Origin: Phytophthora quininea
Lineage: Eukaryota > Oomycota > Peronosporomycetes > Peronosporales > Peronosporaceae
NCBI GenBank assembly: GCA_011947345.1
Contig: JAAVTG010000531.1
Coordinates: 372,001 to 436,000 of the forward strand
Direction of reading: 5' to 3'
Length of the DNA stretch: 64,000 nucleotides
Shown here: positions 33,177 through 45,300 of the stretch, piece after piece
Position numbering within the stretch: position 1 is the first letter of the stretch
Layout: the number at the start of each line of letters is the position of its first letter
Notes under the pieces: generated by a model
Databases searched by the model: none
The model's input: the letters and a program-made list of their open reading frames with translations, nothing else
What the model was told of the DNA's origin: nothing
Translations under genes and position numbers: made by a program

Positions 33177-36060
33177 TTATTCGCCACGATAGCCTCCGAT
33201 CACGGACTTGATCTCTTGATCATGGCGATATCGTTGGTATTCTAGTTCACATTGTGCCGATTCCAGAGCATGCCTTTTGTCACGAAGCTCAGAGTCTGCA
33301 GCGGCGGCGATGACCAAGTCTCCAATGAGACCAAAGCCAACGACTGCGTCGGCTAGTGAGGATGGTGTCGATCTCACAGCTTTTGGGGTCTCTTGAGTAC
33401 AACCTCCGTCTCGGTTTGCTCGTCGAATAGTTTTCGTCGGAAGTCCAGCTCTTCTCGCTCCGCTTTGCGTTGCGCAGTCCTTTCAGCATGTTTCACGTGC
33501 GTAGCTTGTGCCTTGCACAGAAACACCAACTTCTGTAGCTCCTGCACTCGTTTCCTCAGGTTCTCATTGCCACCACCTACGAGTAAAGCTTCGTAGTCAC
33601 GACGTCGACAGCTTACTTGCTCTTCAAGCTCCTGCAGCTTCGTTTTTGCTTGTCAATTTTTTCGTCAGGTAGTCGCACACAGTACTCGACGAACTGGAAG
33701 CTCGATGAGATGCCACTCGAGAACCTTCTCCGCGTTGATCTCGCAGAACTTGAATACCAATTTGCAGCTGAGTGAGTTCCTGATGAGCTTGGTAGCATTT
33801 CCACTGCTCCTCCTCTTCGCGAGATAGTTCCATCGCCTTTTGTCTCCTCATCATGTCCTGCTCTGCTTTCTGGACTTGAACGATCGTCTTCCTCTCCATT
33901 TGCTTGTGGAACAGCTTGGTAGCAACTGCCAGTTCCCATTTGGCTTGGTTTTCATTGATCTCGTTGTCGAGCTCGGTTTCTTGTTGGTTGAGGGACCGCA
34001 ATTCTTCACTCAACTTCTGTTTATCAGCTTGCAATCGCTCTTGATGCTGCACAAGCAGCTCCAGCTCTTGCATCTTTCGGGACTTGCCAGCATCTTCACA
34101 ATCGTCCTGGTTAGTCGCACTGCTCTGCCTTATCGTCTTTGTAGTCCTTGACGTCGACCTTGTTACTCGTGGAGATTGCTTGAAAGACGAGCAGTTTGAG
34201 TTGGCACTGGCCTTGAGCAAACAGTCTTTAACGTGCTGGTCCTTCTTCATGAGGATGTCGAGACGATTCACTCCTTTCTGTAGAGTGTCCACTTGAGCTT
34301 TCAGACCCGCCACCGACTCCTGCAGCTCCATGACTTCTTCAACAATTTGGTTCTGCTGTTGGTACTTGGTCTGTGCCTTCTCCATCATGAAATCTAGCTC
34401 TACTTGTCGTTGCCATCGCTTGTCCTCCACGTAGGCCTTGTCACGGTCCATGTAGTCGTAATTCGAGCTGTCCTTCGCTTCGGCTCTTCCAGTGTCATTG
34501 CCAACGATTCTTTGCAGTCTTTTGCCCATGGTTTTGTTCTCTTTCGCGACTCGTTGCACGTACTTGGACCGATTAATCTCGAAGAAGCCTTGTGGTCATG
34601 CTTCCTAGCCCCATACTGTGGAAGATTGACTTTCTTCTTCTCTTGGGCCTTCTCTTCTGCTATTCGACGAGTTCGACGGGCTTGCTGCCATTCTAATCGT
34701 TTCGTGAAGGACTGATTGTCCAAAGCCACTTTCTTCTCAAAGCGTCGTCGATTGATGCAGCTGCTGCTGGTTTTCGCTGGTGCTGAGCGTCTGCTTTGAT
34801 CTAGTCGATAACCTTTTGAGACGTCGTTTTATTGGGAGCTACTCGGTTGGTTTTCGACGTGCTAGCACTAACAACTGAGCGAGTCGACTTCTTCTTGACT
34901 GGAGTCTCATACACCGGGGAAAATCTAAAGGAGACCACCAACGCTGGAGCATCATCTTCAAACAAGCTGCTGGTTGAGATGTTGCCTTGTCCGATACGTC
35001 TCCCACTTCGCGACCGCAATTCGAGAACTCTTGTGGCAAATGGAGAAGAGGTTAGCATGTCGTGCATCAAACTTCGCAGGGAGATCGTCGCTTGTCCAAT
35101 GTGTTCGTTCGCTCCGCTTCGAGTGCTGCCATCGGATCGTAAAGCCGAGTAGACTGTGAAAAGAACGTCACCAGGTAGCTGATGCCACGCCGGAGTCGTT
35201 GCAGGAGGAATAATTCGTGGAAGAAGCTGCAGCTGGAAACCGCCTTGTGTCTCGATATCACTTTGATCAACGATCGGGTCTTCGTTCCACACAGGATTGA
35301 TGGAGCCTCGGGCGATGCTTGTCGTGGCTAGAGTCTGCTTGCATCGCAGCATTGCGCTGGAGTGCGAAGCGTCTCCAGATTCCACGAACGAGACTCGGAC
35401 GAAAGCATTTGGAGCGAGAGCTCCGCTTGACCGCAAACCATTTGCTCGCAGGACTTTGCCCACTAGAAGACCTTTACTTGGTACTGGTGCAGTTGATAAG
35501 ACTTGTTCATCAGCTTTCGACGGAGCTCTGCGGATATCAGACTTTGTTGATGAGCGCTTGTCAAACGTTTGAGGAATTTCCGACTCCGCAACGGACTTGT
35601 CATCGTCACTACCGTTATTATCATCACTGTTATCCACGTCGTCATCTTGGTCTTGATCTTCCTCCTGCTCACTACTGCGCTGATCCTCTTCACCTTCCTT
35701 CGGGTATTCAGTGTCGTTAAAGCCCACTTGATCATCTTGTTGCGGCACATCTTCGTCATCATGTTCAGGATCTGGACACTTGTCTTCTGGCTCTGTGTCC
35801 TCGTCGTCGTAAGCGCTTCCAGGCGACAGTGGAGGCTCCATCACTTCTAGTCTACGACTCGACTCCACCGGTTGATCGTTCTCCTCTGCTTCGTCCTGCA
35901 CCTCCATTTGGTGGTCGCTTGGTTCCCACCGCTCGTCGCCATCATCGTAGACAACGTAAAACCCTTGGGCTTCGTCGTACTGCTGGACGGTGCCTTCAAA
36001 CCACTCGCCCTCGTCCGCCCAGTACACTCGAACACGCTTCCCCACGCGATCTTCCGCCAT
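33177..36060 (-). CDS. C2-domain and coiled-coil protein with N-terminal Tudor-like segment (frame-broken)
   Basis: Translation from ATG 36060 starts MAEDRVGKRVRVYWADEGEW and continues to YVVYDDGDERWEP, a small barrel-like motif seen in Tudor/PWWP-type folds. An Asp/Glu-rich stretch (~residues 60-150) follows. Then a C2-like domain (~175-390) has GLLVGKVLRANGLRSSG, SINPVWNEDPIV, LLPRIIPP and GDVLFTVYSALRSD. After one missing base near 34805, the same strand stays open into LDNQSFTKRLEWQQARRTRR and a long coiled coil to the stop at 33177. Further single-base breaks lie near 34560, 33650 and 33385. About 960 residues in all. I do not recognise a named family. Treating the parts as one gene is inference from uninterrupted coding in adjoining frames; two genes are possible. 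Confidence 0.6.
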
Positions 36061-36333
36061 AAATCCCCGCGATCCTCCAAGTCGCAAACCTCGAAACCTC
36101 CTGACGGTTCGTCTCTATAAACAGCGAGCGTTCTCCATGTTGGTCGACTATTCCGAGGAGGGTCAGATCATGGTGATGGCGACTAGCTGATATTCTTGGC
36201 CACCTTCTTGTCCAAGCATGCCTTCCTTATCCCCACCATCGATAGCGACCTCATTGACGTTGATCACTCCCGCTTTCTCCGCCTCGCAGCCTCCCCGTCC
36301 AAAGCCTCGCCGTCTCATTATAAACGCTCAAGC

Positions 36334-38769
36334 ATGGACTTCTCAAAGCGTATGAAGGATTTGATCCTACCGCCGGCCCCGCCGACCATCAAGCCCAGTA
36401 CGAACTCGTCGAATGCCGCCATCGTGCAGTTGTCGAGTGCAATCGCTCCGCCGGCCATCAACGTGCTCGACTTGAACGAGCACAAGGGGGTGCGTCGTGC
36501 TCCGATCAAGGAGGAAGCCGTCGAGCCGGGTGATCTGGACAGCACACAGCACATTCGGGTGCCCAAGAACGCCCAGACCCGTGCGATGATCACCAAAGCG
36601 TTGAAAGCGCACTACCTTTTCAGCTCGCTGGACCAGGGTGAAGTCGACGAGATGATTGACGTCATGGCCATGGTCACCATCCAGGCGGGCGAAGCGGTCA
36701 TCTCCCAGGGCACCTCAGGCAAGTGTTTCTACGTGCTTGAAAGCGGCAATTGTGACATCGTCATCGACGGCAAACTGGTGGGAACCTACACGAACGGGGA
36801 CGCGTTCGGAGAGCTGGCGCTGCTTTACAATTGCCCCCGGGCGGCGACGATCCGCGCCACGACCGGATGCATCCTCTGGACGGTGGAGCGCACCACATTC
36901 CGTAAGATCATGGCCACGACGGCGTCGGCGACTCAACTCGCACGCGTCAACTTCCTCAAGAACGTCGAGCTGCTACAGCGTCTGAGCAACAATCAGCTGC
37001 AGAAGGTGGCGGCGGCGTTGAAATTGCAGCGCTTTAACGATGGCGAGTACATCATTCGACAGGGTGAGGACGGTCACACCTTCTACATCATCGTTGAGGG
37101 CACGGTGCGCTGCACCTCGCGCGCCGGCAGCGGTGACGAACCGGAGAAGGAACTGATGAAGCTGCAGCGCGGCAACTACTTCGGTGAGATGGCGTTGGTG
37201 CTGAACGAGCCCCGCCAGGCGAATTGTATCGCGGTTGGTGCAGTCGACTGCTACGTCATGGATCGCACCGAATTCACGAAATTGCTGGGACCGCTGCGGT
37301 CGCTGATCGACCGTCAAATGCGCATCCGAGTGCTGCGTAGCGTGCCGTTGCTGTCGTCGCTTACGGATGATGAGTTGGACATCTTGGCCCACGCTCTCAA
37401 CGTCGTCTCGTTCGACGATAAGGCCACGATTATCAAGGAAGGCGACGCCGGCGACACCTTCTACATGATCTCGGACGGCAAGGTGAGCGTGCGCAAGACG
37501 GGCTTCGAGATCATGCAGCTGCGGTCGGGCGAGTTCTTCGGCGAGCGCGCACTGCTGGCAAATGAGCCCCGTGCTGCCGACTGCGTCGCTATCGGACGTG
37601 TCGAATGTCTTACGCTGCAACGTGCAGCGTTCGAGCAATTGCTGGGCAAACTTGACCACATCATGCAGCGAGAAATCCAACGCCAGCAGCTCGTGCAGCA
37701 GTCGGTACTTAACGGACGGACCGACATCCGCACCCCGTCGACTTCCACGACTACACCGCCGGTCAAGAAGATTTTGTTCAAAGACCTCGAGAAGATCCGC
37801 ACCATCGGCACAGGCACCTTCGGTCGCGTGATTCTGGTCCGTCACCGTCCGACGAACCAGGCTTTCGCTCTCAAGTGCATGCAAAAGACGTTGATCGCCG
37901 AGACCCACCAGCAGAAGAACGTCATGTACGAGAAGGGCATCATCGCCGAATGCGACCACCCGTTCATTCTCAAGCTGCACGAGACGTACCAGGACGCCAA
38001 CCAGCTCTACATGTTGTTCGAATTGGTGCAAGGTGGTGAGCTGTGGAGTTTGCTGTACGAGAAGGCATTCAAGGTCGCAAAAGGAGTCTGCGGTGCGTTT
38101 GACATCTCGGCGGCTAGATTCTACATTGCCAACGTTATTGAGGCGCTGCGCTACCTGCAGAAGATGAGCGTCGCCTACCGTGACCTTAAGCCGGAGAACC
38201 TCGTGATCGACAGCATGGGCTACCTCAAGATGGTCGACTTTGGCTTTGCTAAGCACGTGCCGTACTACCGCAACGGAGCGCTTTACGAGCGATCGTTCAC
38301 TCTGTGTGGTACGCCCGAATACCTCGCTCCGGAACTGGTGCTGAACAAAGGCCACGGCAAAGCGGTGGACCACTGGGCTCTTGGTTGTCTGCTCTACGAA
38401 TTGATCGCTGGCCGTACGCCATTCCAACACAATGACCAGAACAAGATCTTCGAGAAGATCCTCCAGGGTCGCGCCATGCTCAAGTTCCCGCCCAAGTTCG
38501 ATCCTGATGCCAAGGACCTCGTGATGAAGCTGCTGGAGACCAACCCGGCGCTTCGTATCGGCTCGCTCGCAGGAGGCATGCAAGATGTGGTCAACCACCC
38601 GTTCTTCACGAACGCCAAGTTTGACTGGGCTGCCATGGTCAAGAAGACCATGAAGACCCCATACACGCCAGCGATTAAGGACGCCTTTGACGCTGGCAAT
38701 TTTGACGCCTACCCGGAGGACGCCAAAGTCCGTCCGTTCACTGGCACCGACATCTTCGAAGGCTTCTAA
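36334..38769 (+). CDS. Cyclic-nucleotide-regulated AGC kinase with three cNMP-binding domains
   Basis: One intact exon, 811 residues. Three cNMP-binding domains lie at ~93-196, 210-320 and 333-440, with phosphate-binding cassettes FGELALLYNCPRAATI, FGEMALVLNEPRQANCI and FGERALLANEPRAADCV. The kinase domain spans ~482-760: GTGTFGRVI loop, Lys514, catalytic YRDLKPEN (615-622), DFG 635-637, activation segment FTLCGTPEYLAPE. It ends with an AGC-type tail closing in FTGTDIFEGF. Regulatory and catalytic parts in one chain is the PKG plan. However, the cassettes have Ala or Gln where vertebrate PKG has the cGMP-selective Thr, so the ligand is open. ATG 36334 is the first in frame; a TATAAA lies 10 bp before it (36319-36324), which leaves little room for a 5' leader, so an upstream non-ATG extension was considered and rejected. 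Confidence 0.9.
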   Translation: MDFSKRMKDLILPPAPPTIKPSTNSSNAAIVQLSSAIAPPAINVLDLNEHKGVRRAPIKEEAVEPGDLDSTQHIRVPKNAQTRAMITKALKAHYLFSSLDQGEVDEMIDVMAMVTIQAGEAVISQGTSGKCFYVLESGNCDIVIDGKLVGTYTNGDAFGELALLYNCPRAATIRATTGCILWTVERTTFRKIMATTASATQLARVNFLKNVELLQRLSNNQLQKVAAALKLQRFNDGEYIIRQGEDGHTFYIIVEGTVRCTSRAGSGDEPEKELMKLQRGNYFGEMALVLNEPRQANCIAVGAVDCYVMDRTEFTKLLGPLRSLIDRQMRIRVLRSVPLLSSLTDDELDILAHALNVVSFDDKATIIKEGDAGDTFYMISDGKVSVRKTGFEIMQLRSGEFFGERALLANEPRAADCVAIGRVECLTLQRAAFEQLLGKLDHIMQREIQRQQLVQQSVLNGRTDIRTPSTSTTTPPVKKILFKDLEKIRTIGTGTFGRVILVRHRPTNQAFALKCMQKTLIAETHQQKNVMYEKGIIAECDHPFILKLHETYQDANQLYMLFELVQGGELWSLLYEKAFKVAKGVCGAFDISAARFYIANVIEALRYLQKMSVAYRDLKPENLVIDSMGYLKMVDFGFAKHVPYYRNGALYERSFTLCGTPEYLAPELVLNKGHGKAVDHWALGCLLYELIAGRTPFQHNDQNKIFEKILQGRAMLKFPPKFDPDAKDLVMKLLETNPALRIGSLAGGMQDVVNHPFFTNAKFDWAAMVKKTMKTPYTPAIKDAFDAGNFDAYPEDAKVRPFTGTDIFEGF

Positions 38770-38830
38770 GATGGAGTTGAGGACGCTTTAGATGCATTTT
38801 GTTCATCCAATTCATAAGCATTATAATCTA

Positions 38831-41800
38831 TTAGCTTTTTCTACGGGAAGTTGCTTGTCGGCTTTGTTGCTGCTTGACGAACTCGCGGTATTCTTTTGGA
38901 AATAGTTTGTCCTTGTACCCCGTCACTTCAAATGGTGTTTTGCCCTGATTGTTTTCAATTTCCTGGAAACGATCTTTGTTAGAGATATGGAGTACTTCAA
39001 TGATATTGTCAACAGACTCACCCCGTCGTCCATTTGATCTTCCAGCATCGTTGAAAGCTTCGCCTAACCAGGATCAAGAATCAATAAAGCCACCAGGTCA
39101 AGAAAAACACTACTAAAAGTTACCTGGCAAAACGCGTAGCTGTAGTGCACAGCAGTGTTCCCATCTGAGTCGACAATACACAGCTCGTCCTCACTGGTAA
39201 TACGATCCAGGAAAGTCTCCATGAAGGCCGAGTCTTTCACGCAAGTCGCCAGCATGAGAGCGGTGAGCCCCCACTTATCTCCTGCACTCAAATCTGCACC
39301 AGCTTGGATCAACAGAACGACAATTTGCAAGTAGCGATTCGGCGCTGTCCGAACGAGTTCCGTTTGCTTAAGATGCTCACCACGTGACGAAGAACTATTG
39401 CGCGGGAATTTGGAATCCAATATGTTCATGTATCCAAGAACCTGGACGAGAATCACAAACGCATTAGTTTTGACGCTTCTTAGCGAGCTCGTATCAATCG
39501 CCGCACCGCCAAATGAAGTGGTGTTCGCTCTGTTTGAACGGTTTTAGCCGTCACAGAACATGACACGGATTTTGCGTCTCCTTTGGTGCGTACTGTCAGT
39601 AAACACTTGACTTGCTCAACGTTGCCTTTGTAGCATTCTGTCCATAAATTCTGAGCATATCAAGTCAGCACCATTCGTTCATGAACTGCTAGTTTAACGC
39701 TGCAATACAATACCATGAGCTGCTTGTCGTTTCTTGTTACGTCGGCAGGCTTCCGACCTTGTAGATCCGGCGAATGAAACCACAGCTGAGAGTCGGCATC
39801 CCAGCTCAACAAGAACACAACCGTACTGGGATATCCTCGACTCGCTGGCCAAACAAACTCGTCAGTGAACATTTTCAATCCTTAGCACTAAAATCATACG
39901 GCACCTGCAACATGTAGAGCGTTCCACCCGCCATGAGATCTTGTAGTGGGGTCACATCCAGCTTTCAAGAGAGATTTAACGAGTTCAACGCTGTCGCCAC
40001 GGCATGCCAGAAGCAGCGGAGTTTCTCCGTTTGTGTCCTTGATATCCAAGTCTGCTTTGCAACTGTAGAGATATTCGATGAAAGCGACACGATTTTCTAC
40101 TTCACACGCCTCGAACGAGGGCAAATCGTCCTCGTTGACGAACTTTCGGTGCGTGCTTAGCCGACCAGCAATATGCAGCGGTGTCCGGCCTTTTAAAGAC
40201 TTCGCATTGATATCTACCGGTTGTGGAGAGTCGAAAAGCAGCTTCGCAGTTGCTAAGTGGTTGGCGGTGGCTTCATCAGCACAATACTACAGCAAACAAT
40301 TAAAGAATGAAAATCACCTTTATCACGAGAGATGCTACGTACGTGTAAAGGGGTCCACTGGTTCGCATCTCGAGCATTTGGATCTGCATCTTGTTCAAGC
40401 AACAGTTCGACGGCGTGGATATTCCCGTACATTGCCGCCCGGTGCAAAGGCGTTTGGTGTAGTCGTCCAGCATTGCTATCTGCTGACTTGTGCATTTTGG
40501 CGAGAACAAAAGTGCTGATTCCAGGACCACATTGGATCGCATTCGTGTCTTCATCCTGTGTTCGTCCTGGGCGGTAAAACGTCTGAAGATCGATCTCTTC
40601 TAGTTGTCGAAGCAGAACTTTTCCATGACACGAGAGATATTGAACGACAGCAAAATGTCGATGTCTGCATGGCTAAGCTTGATGCCCATTTGAAAATACC
40701 ATTTCACTTGTTTAATGTTCCCGGCATTGACAGCATAATGCAGCGCCAACTTCTTGAAATCATCTGAGTAAAAGGTACACTTTCCTTAACAAACTTTTGG
40801 CTAACCGACAAGAGCTTCGTGATACCTTTAGCGGAGAGTATCTCGGGCTTGGAGCGCAGGACGCTGCAGAATTCGTAGTCGTCCTCCATAGGGATTGCTG
40901 ACGATTTTGTAGCAATCTGAACAACAGTCTCCAGATTAAGCCAAGCGCAAAAACGACATCAGCAAAGATACCTACGTAGTGGAAGATCGATCGATTGTAC
41001 TGATCGACACTAGTGCATATCTTCTCCCAGTCAGCACATTTTTGCTTGGTCATCTCTCGCTGCAGTTCTTTTACTCTTGGGGAATCCATTCTTTCCACTA
41101 GTACGGGTTTCTTCGATCCAGCTAGATGGTTCACACAACAACATAGTTAATGAACACGACGAATCATTTGTAATGGATAATCTACGTACGTGTTTAGTTG
41201 TAGTTTCTTGCGCATCAATGCCTCGATCTCGGCTTCTAGCTGTGTTTCCCGGTACAGATTGACATGCTGGAAGACGATTTCCTGCTCCAGTTTGCCTCTA
41301 GAAAGAGCGGCGTAATGGTAAAGTGTGCGTCCAGCGGAGTCGACAACCCCCAATATCTCTTCTGGCGACGTATCTTCAAGGGTGTGCTTCAAACGCTCGG
41401 TGTCTTGTTCAAGAAACACGTGAAATAGTTCGATATCACTAGCTCGTGGCAGAAACATTGTCGGTTCCCTGTTCAAGAGTAGAACACACACACACCGCAT
41501 TCCGTTAGCCTTTCACACTGATCAAAACTTCAACCTACCGTTTAGCAGTCGCGTGTATCTCTTGATTGTTGGGATCCGACGGACAGTCGTAGAGCTCGTC
41601 GATGTCAACGGGAGGGAACTTTTCTTCAGTTTGCACTGGTAGTGGTTTTCCCTCTTCTCCTCGAGACACAGTCGAGTTCTGACTTTCCTGCTTATCTGGA
41701 GTCCCGACATCATCGAAATTGAAATCGTCGTCGGCACTGGCAGAATCTTTTTAGCGTCCACAACACCACCCGATTTGTCGGCATTGCTCTTTTCAGATTG

Positions 41801-42271
41801 ATTGGCGACGTCGTTAGAATGGTCAGTTTGCGGTGGCGGAGGTTCTCGGATTTCCAAAGGCGAATTGTCAGGTGTCTCAACCGTGGATGCAGATATACCG
41901 GGTAGAACCATTAAACCTCTTTGATCGGACCCTCGTCGTGGTTTCTCCACTTCATCAGAAGCGACGCCATTTTCCTTCGAAGTTGGCGGCTCGAATGGGG
42001 TCAATGTAGTAGAAGATACTTTCTTGCTACCGCTGGAATCGTTCGGCTTTCTTGGAGACTTCGAAATCGGATTTAAACCTCCTTTGGTCGGTGGCCTCGG
42101 GCTCGCAGGTTGAATAGCATTCCGATCGGCGACATTTTCTCCAATTGGCTTTAGTGGCGAGACCTTCAGCTTCGCGAACGAGTTGTCCGGTACTTCAGCT
42201 TTACTGACAGGGTCAAGCCCACCGCCTAATCTCTTTCCAGCGAACGACGCCAACGCTGAAGGCTTCGACAT
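38831..42271 (-). CDS. Ankyrin-repeat protein, multi-exon
   Basis: The start at 42271 opens a ~250-residue disordered, Pro/Ser-rich N-terminus (MSKPSALASFAGKRLGG...). One missing base near 41745 leads into DDDFNFDDVGTPDKQESQNS and on to an intron (41538-41469). Later exons carry ankyrin units: GRTLYHYAALSRGKLEQEIV, QTPLHRAAMYGNIHAVELLL, QWTPLHV, GRTPLHIAGRL, GETPLLLACRGDSVELVKSL, GGWNALHVA, GLTALMLATCVKDSAFME and GNTAVHYSYAFCQ. The final exon ends SRQATSRRKS at 38831. About ten short exons and roughly 900 residues; not every boundary is resolved. Ankyrin repeats bind proteins, and no partner is named by the sequence. It is divergent from CFAP54 with only 87 bp between start codons, so the two are probably co-expressed. 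Convergent with the kinase gene, with a 61 bp gap. Confidence 0.7.
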
Positions 42272-42358
42272 TTTCCAATCGATCGCCCAGACGCAAAAGT
42301 ATATCTCGAGTCCGACCTTTCATTCGCTTTTGGCGCGTTCATATCTTGAGCGTCGTCC

Positions 42359-45300
42359 ATGGCTAAAAGGTCTCGGATTCCAGGTGAAAGTCTTGTGGCT
42401 GTCGACTCGAAACCTGCAGACGGCGGCGCTGATGTGCTCGTGGATCAGTTCACCCGAGAGTTTGCTGCAGTCCTGCAGCTTGTTCGAGAGAAACAATCCA
42501 AACAGTTGACGGGTGACACGCTGGGCGATGTTCAAGAAGTTGCCTATTACGGCGACGTCACGCAGAAACTCGTGCCTTTGGTGGACAGACTCATGCTGTT
42601 CCCAGTGAGCCAGTTCAACGTACTGAAGAAATGCGAGCTGCTGCTGCATTTCGGAGACAAGCTCTACCACGCCCAAGAATTCCGAGCGGCTTCGACGTTC
42701 TTCTACGACAAAATCCTTGAATTGGACAGAGTCACAGAAGGCAAGCCTGAAATCAAAGACACGACATATCGTTCAGTGTATGAGCGCATCCTTGCGGACA
42801 CAGCTGACGAAACACGACACGGTCTCGTATTGAGGGTCAAATGTACGTCCGGTCGTTGTATGGTGTGGCAATGTGCAATTTCAAAGTCCAAAAGCGAGAG
42901 GACAAATTTGTCCGACAACCAGGCAGACTCGAGAAGATTTTGGAGGCGATGAAGCTCTTGCAGATCGGAATGGAGGCAGCAATCGCTTTGGAGCAGCAAT
43001 TCCACGGTCAATTTTCGTGGCTGATCTTGAACGGATCCGTGCTTCTGTTTTGATCGCAAAGCCGCTGCAAGCGATGGGCTTTGCGAGAGAAGTGGTCGCG
43101 TATTTGAAGTGGTGTTTGATCGCGATGGAATCGACGGTGACCTTGTCCACAACGAAGTACATCATGTGGCGTGTTCGAATCGGATCGGCGATCTGTGCCT
43201 GCTACGAAGATATGGCTGTGAAAGAGGCATCGAAAGCCGACTCCCATTGGAAGTCTGCAGCGGCGTGTGCTGCATATGTGCAACAAATTGTTAATCGGTT
43301 GCGTCGAGAAGAAGAGCTTGATCTCCCATTACCAGTCGATGTACAGAAGGTGTTGACCCAGGCAGAAGCCACTAGTTCCATGCTCGTTTCGAGGACGAAA
43401 GCTGCGGGTCAACCGCAGACGAAGAGTCTTATCGAAGCAGATTTCTCAAGTACCGGTGACCAAATGAAGGTTGCGATCGATGCCATGGAGAACCTGCTTC
43501 GTGCGAACCAGCAAGTTAACAACGGGCAAGGTGTACCAATTCTGACATCGTCAGAGTCCAGCAACCAAAATCTCTCCGACTTGTATTCGTTCGTAATGGA
43601 GACTGTGACCCCAATTCTCACTTCGATGGTGGAGACAGAAGACGCAGCGACGCTTTTAAGTGAAATCGAGGCAATATTTCCGCTATCTTTCCATCTGGTG
43701 ACTATCCGATGCAGCTTCGAACTAGCCAAATTTGACGGCCACGCCATTTTACTCATCCGAAGTGCCAGCGTGAGAGCAAAACCAGAGGCAACAAATTCAA
43801 CAGCTCTGCATTGCCTGTTGGCACTGTACGATGCAGTTTACGACATTCGACGTTCGTGGCAGGAGTGGGAAGTGCTTTCGGACGACGATCGTTTGTTAGC
43901 GAATTCACGGTTGACTTTGCCACTGTCTGGTGGTGTGATCCCGTCCCCTGAATTCCTTGTTCGACTGTCCACAGCTTTGCAAGAGTGTGTCTTGCATGGC
44001 GATGGAGTTATCCCCAGAACCAATAGAGATCTCTTAACGACTGTGTCATTGCAAATGTGGCGGGAATTTCTGCTGCCATTGCTCAAGGAACTGGATACAA
44101 CGGAACCCGCTAACTTTTCGAAATCATTGGTACACGTCACGTGTGAACTGTTGCTTGCTGTTCATCTTGCGTTCGCAGCGGTTGAATTAGACGATGAATT
44201 ACTCCATGGACAAATATGTCTCCGTTTGGCTACTTTGCTATCAATTCGGGGCAAAACTCGCATGGGCTGTCAAATCGTGCGGAAATGTCTTGTGCGAATC
44301 ACTTCTCGTCGCGATGAATTAATGAATTTTAGCTCACATTTCCACTCCATTATCGACGTGAACGATGATAGTAATTCGACCACCGCCATTTCGTTTGCTT
44401 CATTTTCGTGCTCGATTAGCGACCAAAGTCTGAACTCGTTGGAAGCATCAACAACGGAAAGAGTCGATGCAAGAAGTCAGATTGGTGTTTTAGGAACGGG
44501 TTCACAGCTGGGAAGTCACTACCAAGACTTATGCTGCACAGAAGTGGACTTGCAACTCCTTTTGTACCGATTGGAGCTGCAGATGGCCTCGGCGGTGGAT
44601 CATTTGCCGCGTACATCAACAGCCACTCCAGATACTGCAGCAGCCAGTTCCTCAGCACAGTCCACGGTATTGGCCACCACAGAGAGCAAATTGTCTGCTG
44701 AATGCAACCAGAATGGGTATGCGAAGGTTCTTCTCGGAATTCAACGTCTCTTTCAGCCGACGAAATCTTTGAGAGATCGAGGCCTGATTGCCGACGAGAG
44801 CATTCAACTACTGGAGCAAATGGAGATCCAAGAAAAAGAACTTCGCCGGCAAATCGTCTCATCAACAGAAGAAAGAAATTTCACTAAGATGGAGACGGTT
44901 GTCCCAGTAGCACCTGTGATTGTTTCTCGATCAAGTTCTGCTATCGTGTTGAAGGTTGTGGAGTTCCATCCATCGTTGCCTGCTCTGAAAAAGAAGCGTG
45001 TCATGTACTACATGGTATTTGCCAAGGCGGCAGGAGCAGGAACCGCAGTCTCGATCACCAATAACCAACCACCAGGCACAGCGACTCCTGTATATTCTCC
45101 ACACTTGCACGCAACAATTTCAGGCCTTCAGCCCAACGAAACCTACGTGTTCGCTGTCGCTGCTTTTGATAAGAAACACGAGATGATCAGCTCGATTGGC
45201 GATACGTCAAAACCGGTCGCAGCTCTCAATCCACTACCACTGCCATTGTGTTACGGATATCTGGCTAAAGCTTGCTCTGATGTTCATCTGGTCGGTAGAG

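Noticed and set aside
36973..38598. 541-codon open frame antisense to the cyclic-nucleotide kinase
   Set aside because: It mirrors the kinase frame exactly, has Leu/Val/His/Gln-rich composition typical of antisense of GC3-rich coding DNA, and shows no domain.
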